Under the pieces are notes generated by a model. It did no database searches and was not told where the DNA came from. It worked only from the letters and a program-made list of their open reading frames with translations. Positions 18,341 through 29,800 of a stretch of 64,000 nucleotides of DNA are shown here, in pieces. The DNA is taken from positions 9,682,243 to 9,746,242 of the forward strand of contig CP093829.1 in assembly GCA_033063855.1 (NCBI GenBank), read 5' to 3'. The number at the start of each line of letters is the position of its first letter. Position 1 is the stretch's first letter. Source of the DNA: Smittia aterrima (taxonomy: Eukaryota; Arthropoda; Insecta; Diptera; Chironomidae). A program made the translations under genes and the position numbers.

Positions 18341-19864
18341 TTAAAAAAATGTTTTAAGCGAATTATAATTCACAGTCATAATTTCTTCCAGTTCCTTTCT
18401 GTCAACTCCTTTCAATTCATAAACTTTCAAATTTTCAAACTTTCTCTTCATTGATTTCAACATTTTAAAATCCTCTTCATCGATTGAGCTGAGTGAAAGA
18501 TTTCTTACTTTCGGCATTGAATCTAATAAATATTTTAGACTGGCAGCGTTAGCAGATTTATACAAAAATAGATTAGTAATTGAGGTTGAAATTTTTTTTG
18601 GAACTTCATTCTCGGAAAAAGCTTTAAAACAAGCCAGGGAAAGAACTTTCAGCCTTGGTAATGTCATGATCACGTCGAAGATGGTTTCTCTGTCTCCACA
18701 GGACAGTTCGATCTTCAATCTCTCGAGATGATCGCCTTGTGACTTAATGAAGTTCAAAAAGTTTGTGACATGATCACGGTGTCCGATATAAGTGAAATTT
18801 ATTGCCAAACTCTTCAGCTTAAATTGAAACTTTTTCCAAGATTCATCTTCGAATATTTGATCAGTTTTTCTTGAAGTAATTGTAAGACTTTTTAGTTTAT
18901 CGAAATTCTCGAGCATTTTTGTTAAAATATCTTTGTGGAGTTCACCAAAATAGTCTAATAAATAAAGTTCTTCGATAGCAACAGAGTTTAACAAAAATCT
19001 GATCAAAATTTCGCTAAAACTGTTTGCTTTAAGATAAGCAAAAATAAGTTTTTTCAGCTTTGGAAATTTTAAAGATTCGAAAGATTCAATCTCTGACGAT
19101 GGATCTTCAAATGGAAGGACGCCAAAGTCCCTGATATAAATCCTTTGTACGAATGATTCGATTGCTGACAACAATCTATACAAATCCAGTTTCTTTCTAA
19201 AATAAACATTTATGAGTGGAACAGTTTTCCATTCGTGAGCTTTACTACAAAAGAAATCAAGTTCTGAATCGGTCACGTAGTCGCCGACTTCTCTACGATT
19301 TCCAATTTCATCTTCAATATTCACTTTCCATCGTTTGAGTTCAATGTTCTGATACAGCCTTGAGCTGTTCTTCAGCAAATTGAAATCTTCCGACTGAGTC
19401 GCACTTTTATTATGAAAAGTAAATTTAGTTTTCATAAGATCTAACGTCGAAGCAAGAAAGTTGTAATCAAACTCGCCGACTTTTGGAACCCTAACCAAAT
19501 CTTTGCCGTTGAGATCTAAATCTCGATCAAAAAGAATTTTAATTTTCTTCATGAGAACTTTTGACGAAGCGATGAAGTTGTAATAACTTGGACTGACTTC
19601 TGAAGCTACTAACACGTCTTTGCCATTAAAATGCTTTAAGATCATCTCAGGAATGCCGAGAAAACGTGAGAAATATTCCAATGGATCCATGTTCGTGGGC
19701 TCAGATAATTTAATGACTTTCTTGTTTGGCTTTTCATTTGAAACTTCCGTTTCTTCTGCTTTTGTTTCATCCTCTGCCTTGCTATTAACAATTGGAATCT
19801 CCATGAAAGTTTTTCGCTTCGATGACATTTCTTTAGCTGAGATCGGTGATGGGCTTTTCTCCAT
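18341..19864 (-). CDS. F-box/LRR-like protein, copy 3
   Basis: Intact intronless coding frame of 507 aa, paralogous to copy 2. Compared with that copy it has about 18 extra residues near the N-terminus (KEMSSKRKTFMEIPI and an acidic stretch). The F-box-like region is at about 63-108 (EYFSRFLGIPEMILKHFNGKD), followed by leucine-rich repeats with the same landmarks (FPKLKKLIF, LLNSVAIEELYLLDY, LDSMPKVRNLSLSSIDEEDF). The last residues (YNSLKTFF) end in a T-run and differ from copies 1 and 2, showing that the extreme C-terminus is free to vary. A 68-bp 5' UTR intron (19947-19880) is at the same place as in copy 2. AATAAA is the complement of 18309-18314. It is probably an SCF substrate adaptor; the substrate is unknown. 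Confidence 0.85.
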   Translation of the reverse strand: MEKSPSPISAKEMSSKRKTFMEIPIVNSKAEDETKAEETEVSNEKPNKKVIKLSEPTNMDPLEYFSRFLGIPEMILKHFNGKDVLVASEVSPSYYNFIASSKVLMKKIKILFDRDLDLNGKDLVRVPKVGEFDYNFLASTLDLMKTKFTFHNKSATQSEDFNLLKNSSRLYQNIELKRWKVNIEDEIGNRREVGDYVTDSELDFFCSKAHEWKTVPLINVYFRKKLDLYRLLSAIESFVQRIYIRDFGVLPFEDPSSEIESFESLKFPKLKKLIFAYLKANSFSEILIRFLLNSVAIEELYLLDYFGELHKDILTKMLENFDKLKSLTITSRKTDQIFEDESWKKFQFKLKSLAINFTYIGHRDHVTNFLNFIKSQGDHLERLKIELSCGDRETIFDVIMTLPRLKVLSLACFKAFSENEVPKKISTSITNLFLYKSANAASLKYLLDSMPKVRNLSLSSIDEEDFKMLKSMKRKFENLKVYELKGVDRKELEEIMTVNYNSLKTFF

Positions 19865-19949
19865 AATCTTTATCTTTATCTAAAAAGAAAAATAGAATTC
19901 AAATTAAAAATTCCAGAAAGTAAAATAATGCGAGCTGTTGATGTTACCT

Positions 19950-20451
19950 CTTCGAATGTTGAGAACGGAATAAGTGAAGTGTGATCTCAACAGATTTCAC
20001 ATGAAGCTCCATAGAGCAAACGCGAGAAGCAAAAGAAAAACAATACATAGAAAAAAAGCAATTAAGCGTTTTCATCATTTTCTTTTCATTTCTTTACTTC
20101 AACAGGTTCTGAGATCTTTAAGCATTTTCTCTATCTCTCTCGATGGATCCACTTCAATGTAGGACCTTTTGCTTTTCGCATCTTTTCTCGACTTCAGTAT
20201 AAATAAGCTTACAAATTGAAAATAAAGTTATTATTGAAAATTCCTTGAAACAGTGAACATCGCAGTGATTAAAATATTCAAAAGTAAAAAAATCATAATT
20301 TCTAGAGTTTAACGACCAATTTGAATTTGAACGGAATCCCTTCGCTTGTCTACGCGTCATCAAAATAATTGAAAACTGAAATTTATTTTCTCGCATTATT
20401 TTGTCGAGAATTATTAGAGGAAATAAACAATTTTAAAAGAAAACATTCAAC
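19950..20451. other. Divergent promoter region, F-box copy 3 / UBXN1
   Basis: About 500 bp between two divergent genes. No TATA box was recognised on the UBXN1 side. The frames at 19974-20162 and 20154-20396 look accidental. Confidence 0.5.
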
Positions 20452-21546
20452 ATGAGCGCCGTGGAACAACTCACTGAAATGGGATTCGCAGTTGAAAAAG
20501 CGTAAGCAGTTGAATTCAATCAGATATCGGAAGAAAATTTCAATCAATTTATTTTGTTTTTAGTGAACGAGCCTTGACGATCTGCAGTAATAATGTAGAA
20601 CAAGCAATGGAATGGCTATTAGCTCATGTTGACGATGAAATTCCAGCTGCTGTTGGTGCTGCTCCAGCTGTGGCCGCAGATGTTCCTTCAACAGAATCCG
20701 CTGAACAGAAATCTGATGAGTCATTGGCTGCTGAAGGATCAGCTTTGGAAGCAAAGTCCATCAAATGTGAAGATTGTGGACGACTCTTCAAGACCAATCT
20801 TGAAGTAGAATTTCATGCTACAAAGTCTGGACACGCTAACTTCTCAGAATCAACTGAAGAAAAAAAGCCGCTGACCGAGGAAGAGAAGAAAGCTCAACTT
20901 CGTTTGATCGAAGAAAAAATCGCACAGAAGAGAGCTGAACGCGAGGAACGTGAAAAGCAGGAAGCTTTAGAGAAGGAACGATTGAGAATCAAGTCTGGCA
21001 AAGATATGACTGAAGTTCGTCGGAACTTGGAAGAAGAAGAAATGAAAAAGATTGTGAGTTTGCTTTGAAAATTCAATTTTTGTTGAGATCATCGAGATTT
21101 TCTTTTAGGTTGAAGAACGTAAACGCGACAAGGCTGAAGAGAAAGCAGCAAGAGACAGAGTTAAAGCTCAAATCGAATCGGATAAAGCAGCCAGACGAGC
21201 AAAAGCCGGTCAAGCTCCTTTAGTCGTGCCAGTACCTCAAACGTCATCTCCGGCACCAACTTCCACTGTCACATCGCCGCCAAAAGACTACAAGCAAACG
21301 AGAATTCAGATTCGACTGCCTAATGGAACCACTCTCACAGAAACATTCGAGAAAAATGAACAACTCTCAGCGGTTCGCCTCTTCATTCAGTTGAAACAAG
21401 GCGAAGAAGCTGGAGTCGCTACTTTTGGAATGATGACGACATTCCCACGCAAAGTCTTCGGAGGAGATGATTTCGATTTGACACTCGAACAGCTCGGACT
21501 TGTTCCATCAGCTACAATCATGGTGACTCGTATTCCTTCTTTATAA
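20452..21546 (+). CDS. UBXN1: UBX domain protein 1 (UBXN1/SAKS1-like) p97 adaptor
   Basis: Ubiquitin-binding adaptor of the p97/VCP ATPase in the cytosol, 325 aa. Exons are 20452-20501, 20564-21053 and 21109-21546, with introns of 62 and 55 bp. Layout: UBA domain, residues 1-40 (MGFAVEKAERAL, then VEQAMEWLL); a C2H2-type zinc finger, C85-x2-C88 ... H101-x5-H107 (CEDCGRLF...HATKSGH); a highly charged coiled coil, about 115-215; a P/T/S linker; and a UBX domain, about 243-325, with the p97-contact FPR at 292-294 (TFPRKVFGG). Human UBXN1, as I recall it, shares UBA, coiled coil and UBX but has no clear finger, so the finger may be an arthropod trait. AATAAA is at 21578. Confidence 0.94.
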
Positions 21547-21584
21547 TCGCCGAAATATTTATCGAGATTTTTTTAAAAATAAAT

Positions 21585-22834
21585 AAATTAAAATAAATTG
21601 AATCTTGAGAATGTTTTTCTAATTTCTTGTCTTTTATTTTTTTTTATAAAAAATTGCTACAAACTCGGGATGTTCGTGAACTTTTAATCGTTCACTTTCG
21701 TTATCAAGGAGAATATTTTTCAATGTCGAGGGTCAATCCATTATTGCTGACTGATAAGAGTTTCGCAATTATGTACAAAGATTTTAAATGACTCATGAAT
21801 GATTAACTCGAGAAGCTACTGAGACATTGGAATTTTTTCTGAGTCGCTCTTATCGAATTTCATTTGCGCTAAATCGCTTTTCAAGTTCATTCAACTTTTA
21901 AAAAATAATTTCAATTCCAAAGTTCCAATAAATCGAAGCTTCTCGAGTCTAGACCTTAAAATTAAATGGTTACAGTCTCTAGATGGTTAATTTGATTGGT
22001 TTGATTAACACAAATGAACTTGAATGGGAAAAGTCGTAAATTACGTGAAATTTTATTAAAAGTTGAAAGTTAAGAAATTGGAAGAAAAGTTTGGAAAAAG
22101 TGCAGAGTTCGTTTTGTAATTTACGATTCCCAACTCAAGCTTTTAAAAATGAGAAAACTAAAATTGGCTGTGAGAAGCAACTCAAATAAATAATTGAAAC
22201 TTTTTTGGAATTTACTTGGCAGTCAATGATGGATCAACGCGAAAAATCTTAAGTGTCAAATTACGAGCCTCAAAAGAAAATATTTAGATTTCAAATAACT
22301 TCGAATCTAGCTCATGCTTGAAATCAGAAACGTAACCGCGATTGCATTTCATTCGAGAAACGTCTATGACTTACACAAAAAAAAAGAAAAAGTAAAACCC
22401 GTTGATGAACTTAGATTTTGTTTGTCGTCGAAACAAAGTGCAATTTACAAGTGATCTCTAACAAGAAGTTTCTTCTTTGTTGGCATGTCGGGAGAAGATT
22501 GTGGAAATATGATTTAATGACAATTACTCTTGCAGATCTCATTGAACAAATCTGAAGTTAAGGTACAAGTTTCTTAATCGTCATCGTCTTAATTAAAATT
22601 AGCGAGTAGAGTTTTTAAGTTTTCTGCATTCGCTGAGGCCAATTCTTCTATCACTATTGTTCATTAGATTCTAAAACTCAAATCACAGGTGAACTCTCTC
22701 GAATCTTTCATTTGACATTCACCTGCTCTCTCCTTAAACTATCGCATGCTACAAAATTCGTCGACCATCGAAAATCAATCGAGAATTGATTCATCTTACG
22801 TTCACAGGCACATTTTGTATTCAATTATTCAGAG
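21585..22834. other. Intergenic, nothing recognised
   Basis: About 1.25 kb of AT-rich DNA between the convergent UBXN1 and RNase T2 genes. No exon, RNA gene or clear repeat was seen. Confidence 0.5.
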
Positions 22835-23866
22835 TTAGAGTGTCACCCATTGGAGAAGTCGCACGAGCTTGTAAGAGTTCACGACGTGCTTCATCCAACT
22901 GTTGTCGGCGTATTGTTGTTCTTTTAGGCTTCTCATCCATTTACGTTCGATAAGCCAAGCAGATGACGGATAAGCAATTTCCTGATCTTTATTACAGTTT
23001 GTGAATATTTCGTCTTCGGGATTGGGATCTTCTTCTTCGCCAGTGACGATTCCTTCGCAACTGTGCAAATTCAATTCAAGATCAAAGCAAATTCGTATTT
23101 CGAAGAGAAACTCTCTCTTCGTCTTTCTATCGCGTTCGCAGATAATTGCAAAATTATCGTTCAACGAATTCTTTAGAGCTTCGTGAATTTCTTCAAGTTT
23201 ATAAGTTACGTCTGTTCCTGGTTTGATGTACGTTCCGTCGAGAAGTTTTGTGATTGAGAATCGATCAAGGAAGTCCAATCCTTGTTTGAAGTAAGTTAAC
23301 TCGTTTGAAAGTTGAGGAATGTGCTGAACAGCACAAGTTCCGTGCTTCTCCCACTCGTGCTTCCACAATCCATCAAGAGGCGTTCCTTTCTCAATGTTAA
23401 TCCATTTCTCTATCATGTCTGATTCAATCGGAGCAATCTTATCCATGTCGAAGATCCAAGTGTCGTTGCAGAAGAGTGGCCCGATCGTGTGATACTTTGT
23501 CGGCCAAATTCCATGAATCGTCCAAGAATTTCTGATCTTTGGTAAATCACATTCGTTGCCTTTCTTATTCTCCATCCATTGAGCGCAAACTGTATAAGGC
23601 CAATGCTGAGTGAAGATCAGAACATCGAAGTTCGTGTCTTTACGAAGATTTCTAAGCGCGAGTTGTCGTTCGGTCTGCAACTTACGTTCAAGGTTCTTGC
23701 GACTGTTGCGTTTGATGACCCAAAAAGAGATAAAATTTTATTTTTTCTATCCAAACTTAACTTTGATCGTTAATTACCTGCACTCAGATATTTTTAAAAT
23801 GCAAATCGTAATGATCAGCAACATGAACAGAAACATCGAATACCACCAACGCTTTGGATTCTCCAT
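22835..23866 (-). CDS. RNase T2 with N-terminal membrane segment
   Basis: Ribonuclease T2 family endoribonuclease, 318 aa, acting in secretory, lysosomal or extracellular space. Exons are 23866-23778 and 23702-22835; the 75-bp intron is GTAATT...CAACAG. Residues 9-27 (YSMFLFMLLIITICILKIS) are hydrophobic after MENPKRWW, either a signal peptide or a type II anchor. CAS I is SWTIHGIWPT (His93). CAS II is WKHEWEKHGTC, with His145, Glu146, Lys149 and His150, so all catalytic residues are kept. Paired cysteines (VCAQW, ECDLP, FCND, GTCA, SCEG) fit the fold. The frame can be started at a downstream non-ATG codon, but only the two-exon model gives an ATG and a hydrophobic N-terminus. Confidence 0.93.
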
Positions 23867-23899
23867 TCTCACGCGTTCAATTTTTTTCTACTTCACTTT

Positions 23900-26800
23900 T
23901 CACAAAACGCAGTAAAAAGCTAAAACTCAAAATTTATTTTGTACGACGTGGAAAGATTTTGAGCATAGTTTCCTTTGTTCGGAGTTGTTTCACTTTCCTT
24001 CACTGATAACGAGCGACTGAGATGTCATTCGTTTTGTTTATTATTTAATCGACTAATCGCTAAAAAGTAGGAAAAAAATATTTTAACTCTCCGCTCAGCA
24101 AAATAAAAATATTTTCTATTATTGATGTAAGACTACGTCGACGTACGTTTGTTTGTAGTTTTGACTTACGAAAGTGGAAAACTTCGTAACTTGAAAATTC
24201 CGTTTCACAGAAATTTTCGAAATATTTTTCGCACAGAAACGATCGCGACGATCTGAAGCAACTAACGATACTGAAATGAATGAAACTTAACCCATTTATT
24301 GACTCGAGGAAGATTATTTCAATGTGAATAATCAGCTGTAGCTTTTGTTTGCGGTCTGTGTACTTTAAATATTATCAGTTCATTTTTGAATATTTCAAAT
24401 TGTTTGTGGCGTTCAATTAAGAAATGTTTTGAGTCTCGTGATTAAGACGATGAAGGATTTAATGATTTATAAGGTCATTACCAGACGTCATTCATGCCAT
24501 GACGTCATTCACCCGTTATCAATAAATTAAAAAATATTTGTCGGTAAAGCAGTTTACATGAAATATTTGGAAATATCTGTAATTCGTATGAAATTGAGTG
24601 AGCGCCATCTTCATGAAATTTTTTTTATGAAAATATTTAATTCTTAAAAATTTGAGATGACGAAGTTGATAAGACAAATATTTTTAGTCTACAGCCCCCA
24701 CCTGCGCTCTTTGTGAAGAATCGCGAAACAATTTCGTCGTTTCTTTGTTTGACAAAGCAAGCGCAAGGCTCGTGATGATTAATTAAAGATTCTAAAGCTG
24801 GAAAATAATTTAAAATCTGAGTTCACTTGAAAGGAAAATTCGAAATTATTTAATCAAATTGACATTTGACTTGAAATAAACTCGAGCGAAGTCGGAAAAG
24901 TTTTCTTTATTAAATTCATCGATCGGAATATATTTAAACTGTTTCGTTGATAAAGCGTTTAAATTTGGATCATAAACCTGAAATCGACGTGTAAGTCGAG
25001 TGAATATTTCAGAAGCCGTTCTGTCAGCGGTTTTTTCTCTGAAAATGAATTAACAACAAACGGTTTTTTTAAAGTAATCAACTCTCATTCGCATTTTATT
25101 TATTTATCATTTCAAAATGTTCACAAGCAGAAACGGCGAAGGCTCCAGTTTGTCGATTCTTCGAATTTGAAGCCGCGTGCAAACGACAATCGCACACATA
25201 TCGCGTCATTTCTTCGTCGTCATCGTCGTGTGACAGTAATCTGTTAAAAATAGCTGCGAAAGACAAGTCCAAGAAGAAAACTAACGAAAAAAAATTCCCC
25301 ACGCACATGACATTCTTTATCAGCCTTCGAAAACGTCGTCGTCGTTGTCTTGCACTTCAAAGAGATAACATTGAAACAATAACAGAAATCAACTTAAGAT
25401 GATTGTTGTCGACAAATGTGGTGCACTCCAACAAGCGCCGGGTATTAATTCAACCAGAGCACCTGATGAAGTACAATAGACATGTGACAAACATTATTAA
25501 GCTCTCTCGCTGCTGTGTCTGTTAACTGATCTGCTCGATTCTCCTTCCAACTGTTACCAAGGTGTTGTCATTTATGATAACATCGTCGTTCCAACTTCGC
25601 GCGCTACTTCAGGTACCTGACTTGATTTCAATTATTAAATAATAAATAGTTAATAATTCAAAATATGAGTGATAACAAAGCCCTGGTGCCCTGGTTAGCG
25701 CGCAGAGTCAGAACTTTTTCTTTGTCCGGCTGTGGCGGTGGGAGATACGACACTAGAGGAACAACAATTGCCTGTGAAAAGAACAAAGAAGTAAATTAGT
25801 GTTTGCGAAAGCCGCGAAGCAGCAAACACAGAAATCGTCGCTTTTAGAACTGCGACACCAATTTCTGAAAGCTTTGCTCGCTCTATCTCTCTTTCGATTA
25901 CATTTTTGCGGCTCACATAAAAAAAAGTGGCTCAAGGTTTTCGTCGCAAAATTTGACACGCGAAGCAAGAAATATTTTCGCGAGCTCTTCAGGTTGCAAC
26001 GTGATCAGACGTCACTTTGGGAAAATCTTTCCTCGCGGCAGACACGTGATCTGCCTTCTACGAATCCCTTTTCTCACTCTCTCTCTTTTTTCGTAGTTAT
26101 CTCATACAATTACGACATGGCAACAAGAGCTATAAGAGCTTATTTGATATTAGAGCTATCGATTAATTTGTTTCCCTTATTTTTTTCTTTGAGATTTGTT
26201 TTATGTCTACGACAACTTCTTCTTCCGTCTCCTCGTCCTATTTTCTCTCTTTTTTTCGGAGCCTCTGTCGCACGGCTGGCTCTGCTGTTCTTTTTACTGC
26301 GTCCTTGAACGATTCGGAGTTCAACAAACATTTGCCTTTTCGGTCGCTCCGCTTTCTTACAAATACACATAACTCGCGATGATCTACGCGTGTGTGTTCG
26401 TGCGTCTATCGATTTCTTTCTTCTCTCGAACGGAAAAATATCTCTCTGAGATCATTCAGGATGCTGCTGGCGCGATGTTTCGTGACGCAAAAGCTCAAAT
26501 ATTGCGTGCTTACATTGGTCAGCGTGTGTTCAGAGGGAACGAGCGGATTAAGCCACTTGAAAGCTTCCCGGAATCTCGCCACTCTTGTTAACCTAGAGTT
26601 TTCGTGCAGTGATGAATTTCCAACGATTAGCGATAAAAAAAAGCTGGTCATTAAATATTTAGAGAAGCAAACCGACAAACAAACAGACGTTCAAATCGTA
26701 TTTCGCTTGGTTGAAGGCAATTTAATTTACACGCGCGACTTCTTTTGAACGTTCAAGAAGCAACCAAACCTGCGATGGTATCTCCCTTTTCGCTCAGTGC

Positions 26801-29800
26801 TCGTGTAAAGTTGCTTGGTGACTGGAAGCTCTCCACCGTTCGTTTGAATGATTGCCACAGTGACAACGACGCCACCTCGTCCAACGAAAAATAAATTTCA
26901 CCATCTAATTGAAAAATTGTTTAACATAAAATGTTTTCCGTGTTTTTTTGGGCGGAGCGGGGCAAAAAGTTTGAAGTTACGCCATTCACAGAGCAATCGC
27001 TGGTTTTTTTTCGTACAGTCGAACGCAAAATGTTAATTTAATTAAGTCATAACAATTTTATGATGTGAATTGGGCGAGAACAAGAAGAAAACTTGATGTG
27101 ACTCATGTGGGCCTACGATTTTGAGACATTCGACTGGAAGGCGTACGGATGTCGAGCAACGAATTCATGAATGAAATCGGATTGTTGTCGTCGTCCCGCC
27201 ACCGTTGTTGAGCGGTTGCTTTAAGCTTCCCCCGAAAATGCAAATCCGAAGCCTAAACAAAAGCCGTGACTTCATCAAAATGGAAATTCTTTAGCTCGAT
27301 TTCTTGCCTTTTTTGGCCAGCCGATTAAGCGACCTTCTATTGTCTCGCTCACGTCAATGAACTTCTTGCCGCGACGACGCGCGATGCAAATTTGAAATGT
27401 TTCTGGAACGACAAAGTAGTTTCGACATGCGATCGACTCATACATGCAACAATGCGACATCAAATGTCGATAGCATGAAGAATCGTAATTGTTTTACTGA
27501 GAATTCGACGGAGGAATAAACTTCAGGCTCGTCCCTTTTACGATCGAGTTCCCATGAAAATAAGCTCTTCATGAGCCTTTTACGTGAAAGCATTTTTTTT
27601 TGGTGCCACGAAGTTGGATTGTCGCTCGGGGGTCGTCGCCATCTTCTTCTCACGCGCACTACGGAAAGCCCAAAAATAGAAACTCGTCAACTGCCATTCG
27701 ATGGAATTAGTTATGAGATCATGAGCAAAATTTTATTCGAGTGGCTTTGACTCATCGAATTTCGCGAGAACGCAAATAAAGGCGAAACGATTATCAGTGC
27801 TCAGTGACGTGATTGCAAGAGAGGTCAGAGTCGAGGCAACTGTGTTGCTGAAATCTGCAATTTCCTGCACTTCGCCTTCTCACACACGCAACACAAGCTA
27901 TCGCTCGACGATTACCGTATCGGGTAAGACTCAAAGTTCGAGAATTGAGACTCGCAATGGAATGCTTGGAATGTCTCGTCGTCGTTTTTTTTTCTTTCGT
28001 TTTCGTTATCGATTTGTTGTCGTTTCACTCATGGACTCAATTTGTTGTCTTCTTGTTTCGTTTCTTCTCGTTGTTTTCGTTAGCCGCTTGATAAGCGATC
28101 AGCGAAACATGTTTTACTCGAAGCGAAAAGCCTTCTCCTCCCCTCGTCAGGAATTTCTAACGGTGACTTTCTTCGATTGCAAATTTCTCTCTTCGTTCAC
28201 AACTCACATTCCGATCGTGAAAAGATGAAACAGAATTTTAACATCGACTACCTTTAGTTTACTAGTCTCGTAACATATTTGACTTGTCTTGAGGAACAAA
28301 TTTTCGTTGAGAATCAACATATCAGTTGCCATTTGACGACTCAATGCCACACACAACGTTTCGGCGGGCTTCATTTGATCATCACGTCACGTTTCGATTG
28401 CGCACTTCGAGAAGCTTCAGAAAAGCTGTGACGGAGAAGATGATTTAATGTAATCGACTAAACGATGTCAGTCAATAAATAAAAAAAAAAGATGTGTGAG
28501 AGACTAAGCACGAAACATCACGCAAAGTAGACGAACAAGTCATAAAACTTTTACACAACGCGCATCATCGATGACTCCGGGGCATTTATTTGATTGAATC
28601 AAAATGTTTTTTTTTACAAATTAGGCGAACTCCACAAAAGTAGGCTCGCGATGTAAAGGGACTCTTCCACGTGTCGTTGAACTCGAAGGAATTTCATCGT
28701 TGGCCTTCAGTGCTTCCACATTGAATCTATTTTAAGCTCCGCTCGTTTTCACAACTTCTAATAAAGAAAATCTTTTTTTTTTCTCTTTTCAATGTACGAT
28801 CCTCAACGAATGAAAATGGAAACGAAATCTAAGCAGAAGCGAGGCGGGAAAAGTTATCCGCGAGTCATCATCATCGATCATTTTCATGTCGTGGGCGTGT
28901 AAAGCAGAAAAAAGAATTCTTTTGCATTTCTCGATCGTCGAGAAAAATGTAAACAAACAGAGCAATCACAAACAGTCTTCAATTATCTACGCGCTTTTCT
29001 CATCGTCAACGAGAAAGAAAAAAATCACACGCGACGTTCAAAAGCAATTTCAATTTCAAATTACGACTGATTTCTCTCTCATCTTGTGCTGCCGTCGATG
29101 ATTCTGCGATGTGAATTGTCAATGTCATATGGTTTGTTGACTTGGATGGAAATTAGCGTCAATCCGCGAGTGATTTCTTGAACGAGAAAGAAATGACGAC
29201 GAGGAGGTGGAAAAAGAAAAAAAATGAAATTAATAGCACGTGTGCGAGCATCTCGCGGTTGGAATTTCATAAATGTTTAATGAGCTTTATCAGTCGATTA
29301 TACGAAACAACAAGAAGCGAGCGGAGAGAAGTTGAACGGTGTAAATATTTGATAGTCGTCACAACTGATATCAAGGGCGCAACGAGCTTTCACCTTGTGC
29401 GCAATAAGTTCTCTCCAGCGCGCAAAAAGCCTTTCTCTCCTTCAGATTTCTCCGGAAAAAAACCCGAAAAATTACGGCACATTGCATGTTGCGACGTTGT
29501 TTTTCGAAACAAGCAAGTGAGAGGGTGGAAAGTGGGTGAGAGTGGGTGGGTCGTCTTGTATCTACATCAGAGTGTGCGTGAACAACCTTGAACTTTTGAA
29601 CCTTTCGAGACTTTCCTCGAAACGTTTTTTTCCACTTCCATCTTCTTTACGTCGCGTCGGGCCGCGTTTATCGATCGTTCTCGAGACGAAAGTGTATGAA
29701 TGAGTATCTTTTGTTGTGCCACCGGCTTTGCTATTTACGTTATCATTAAAACATGAGAGGAACAATAGTCAAAGTTAAATATTTACTCGCCTCAATGACG

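Noticed and set aside
25799..26308. 169-codon frame
   Set aside because: Low-complexity F/L/S-rich translation of pyrimidine-rich DNA; no plausible start or family.
27797..28228. 143-codon frame
   Set aside because: Pyrimidine-rich DNA read as F/V/S; no domain or splice support.
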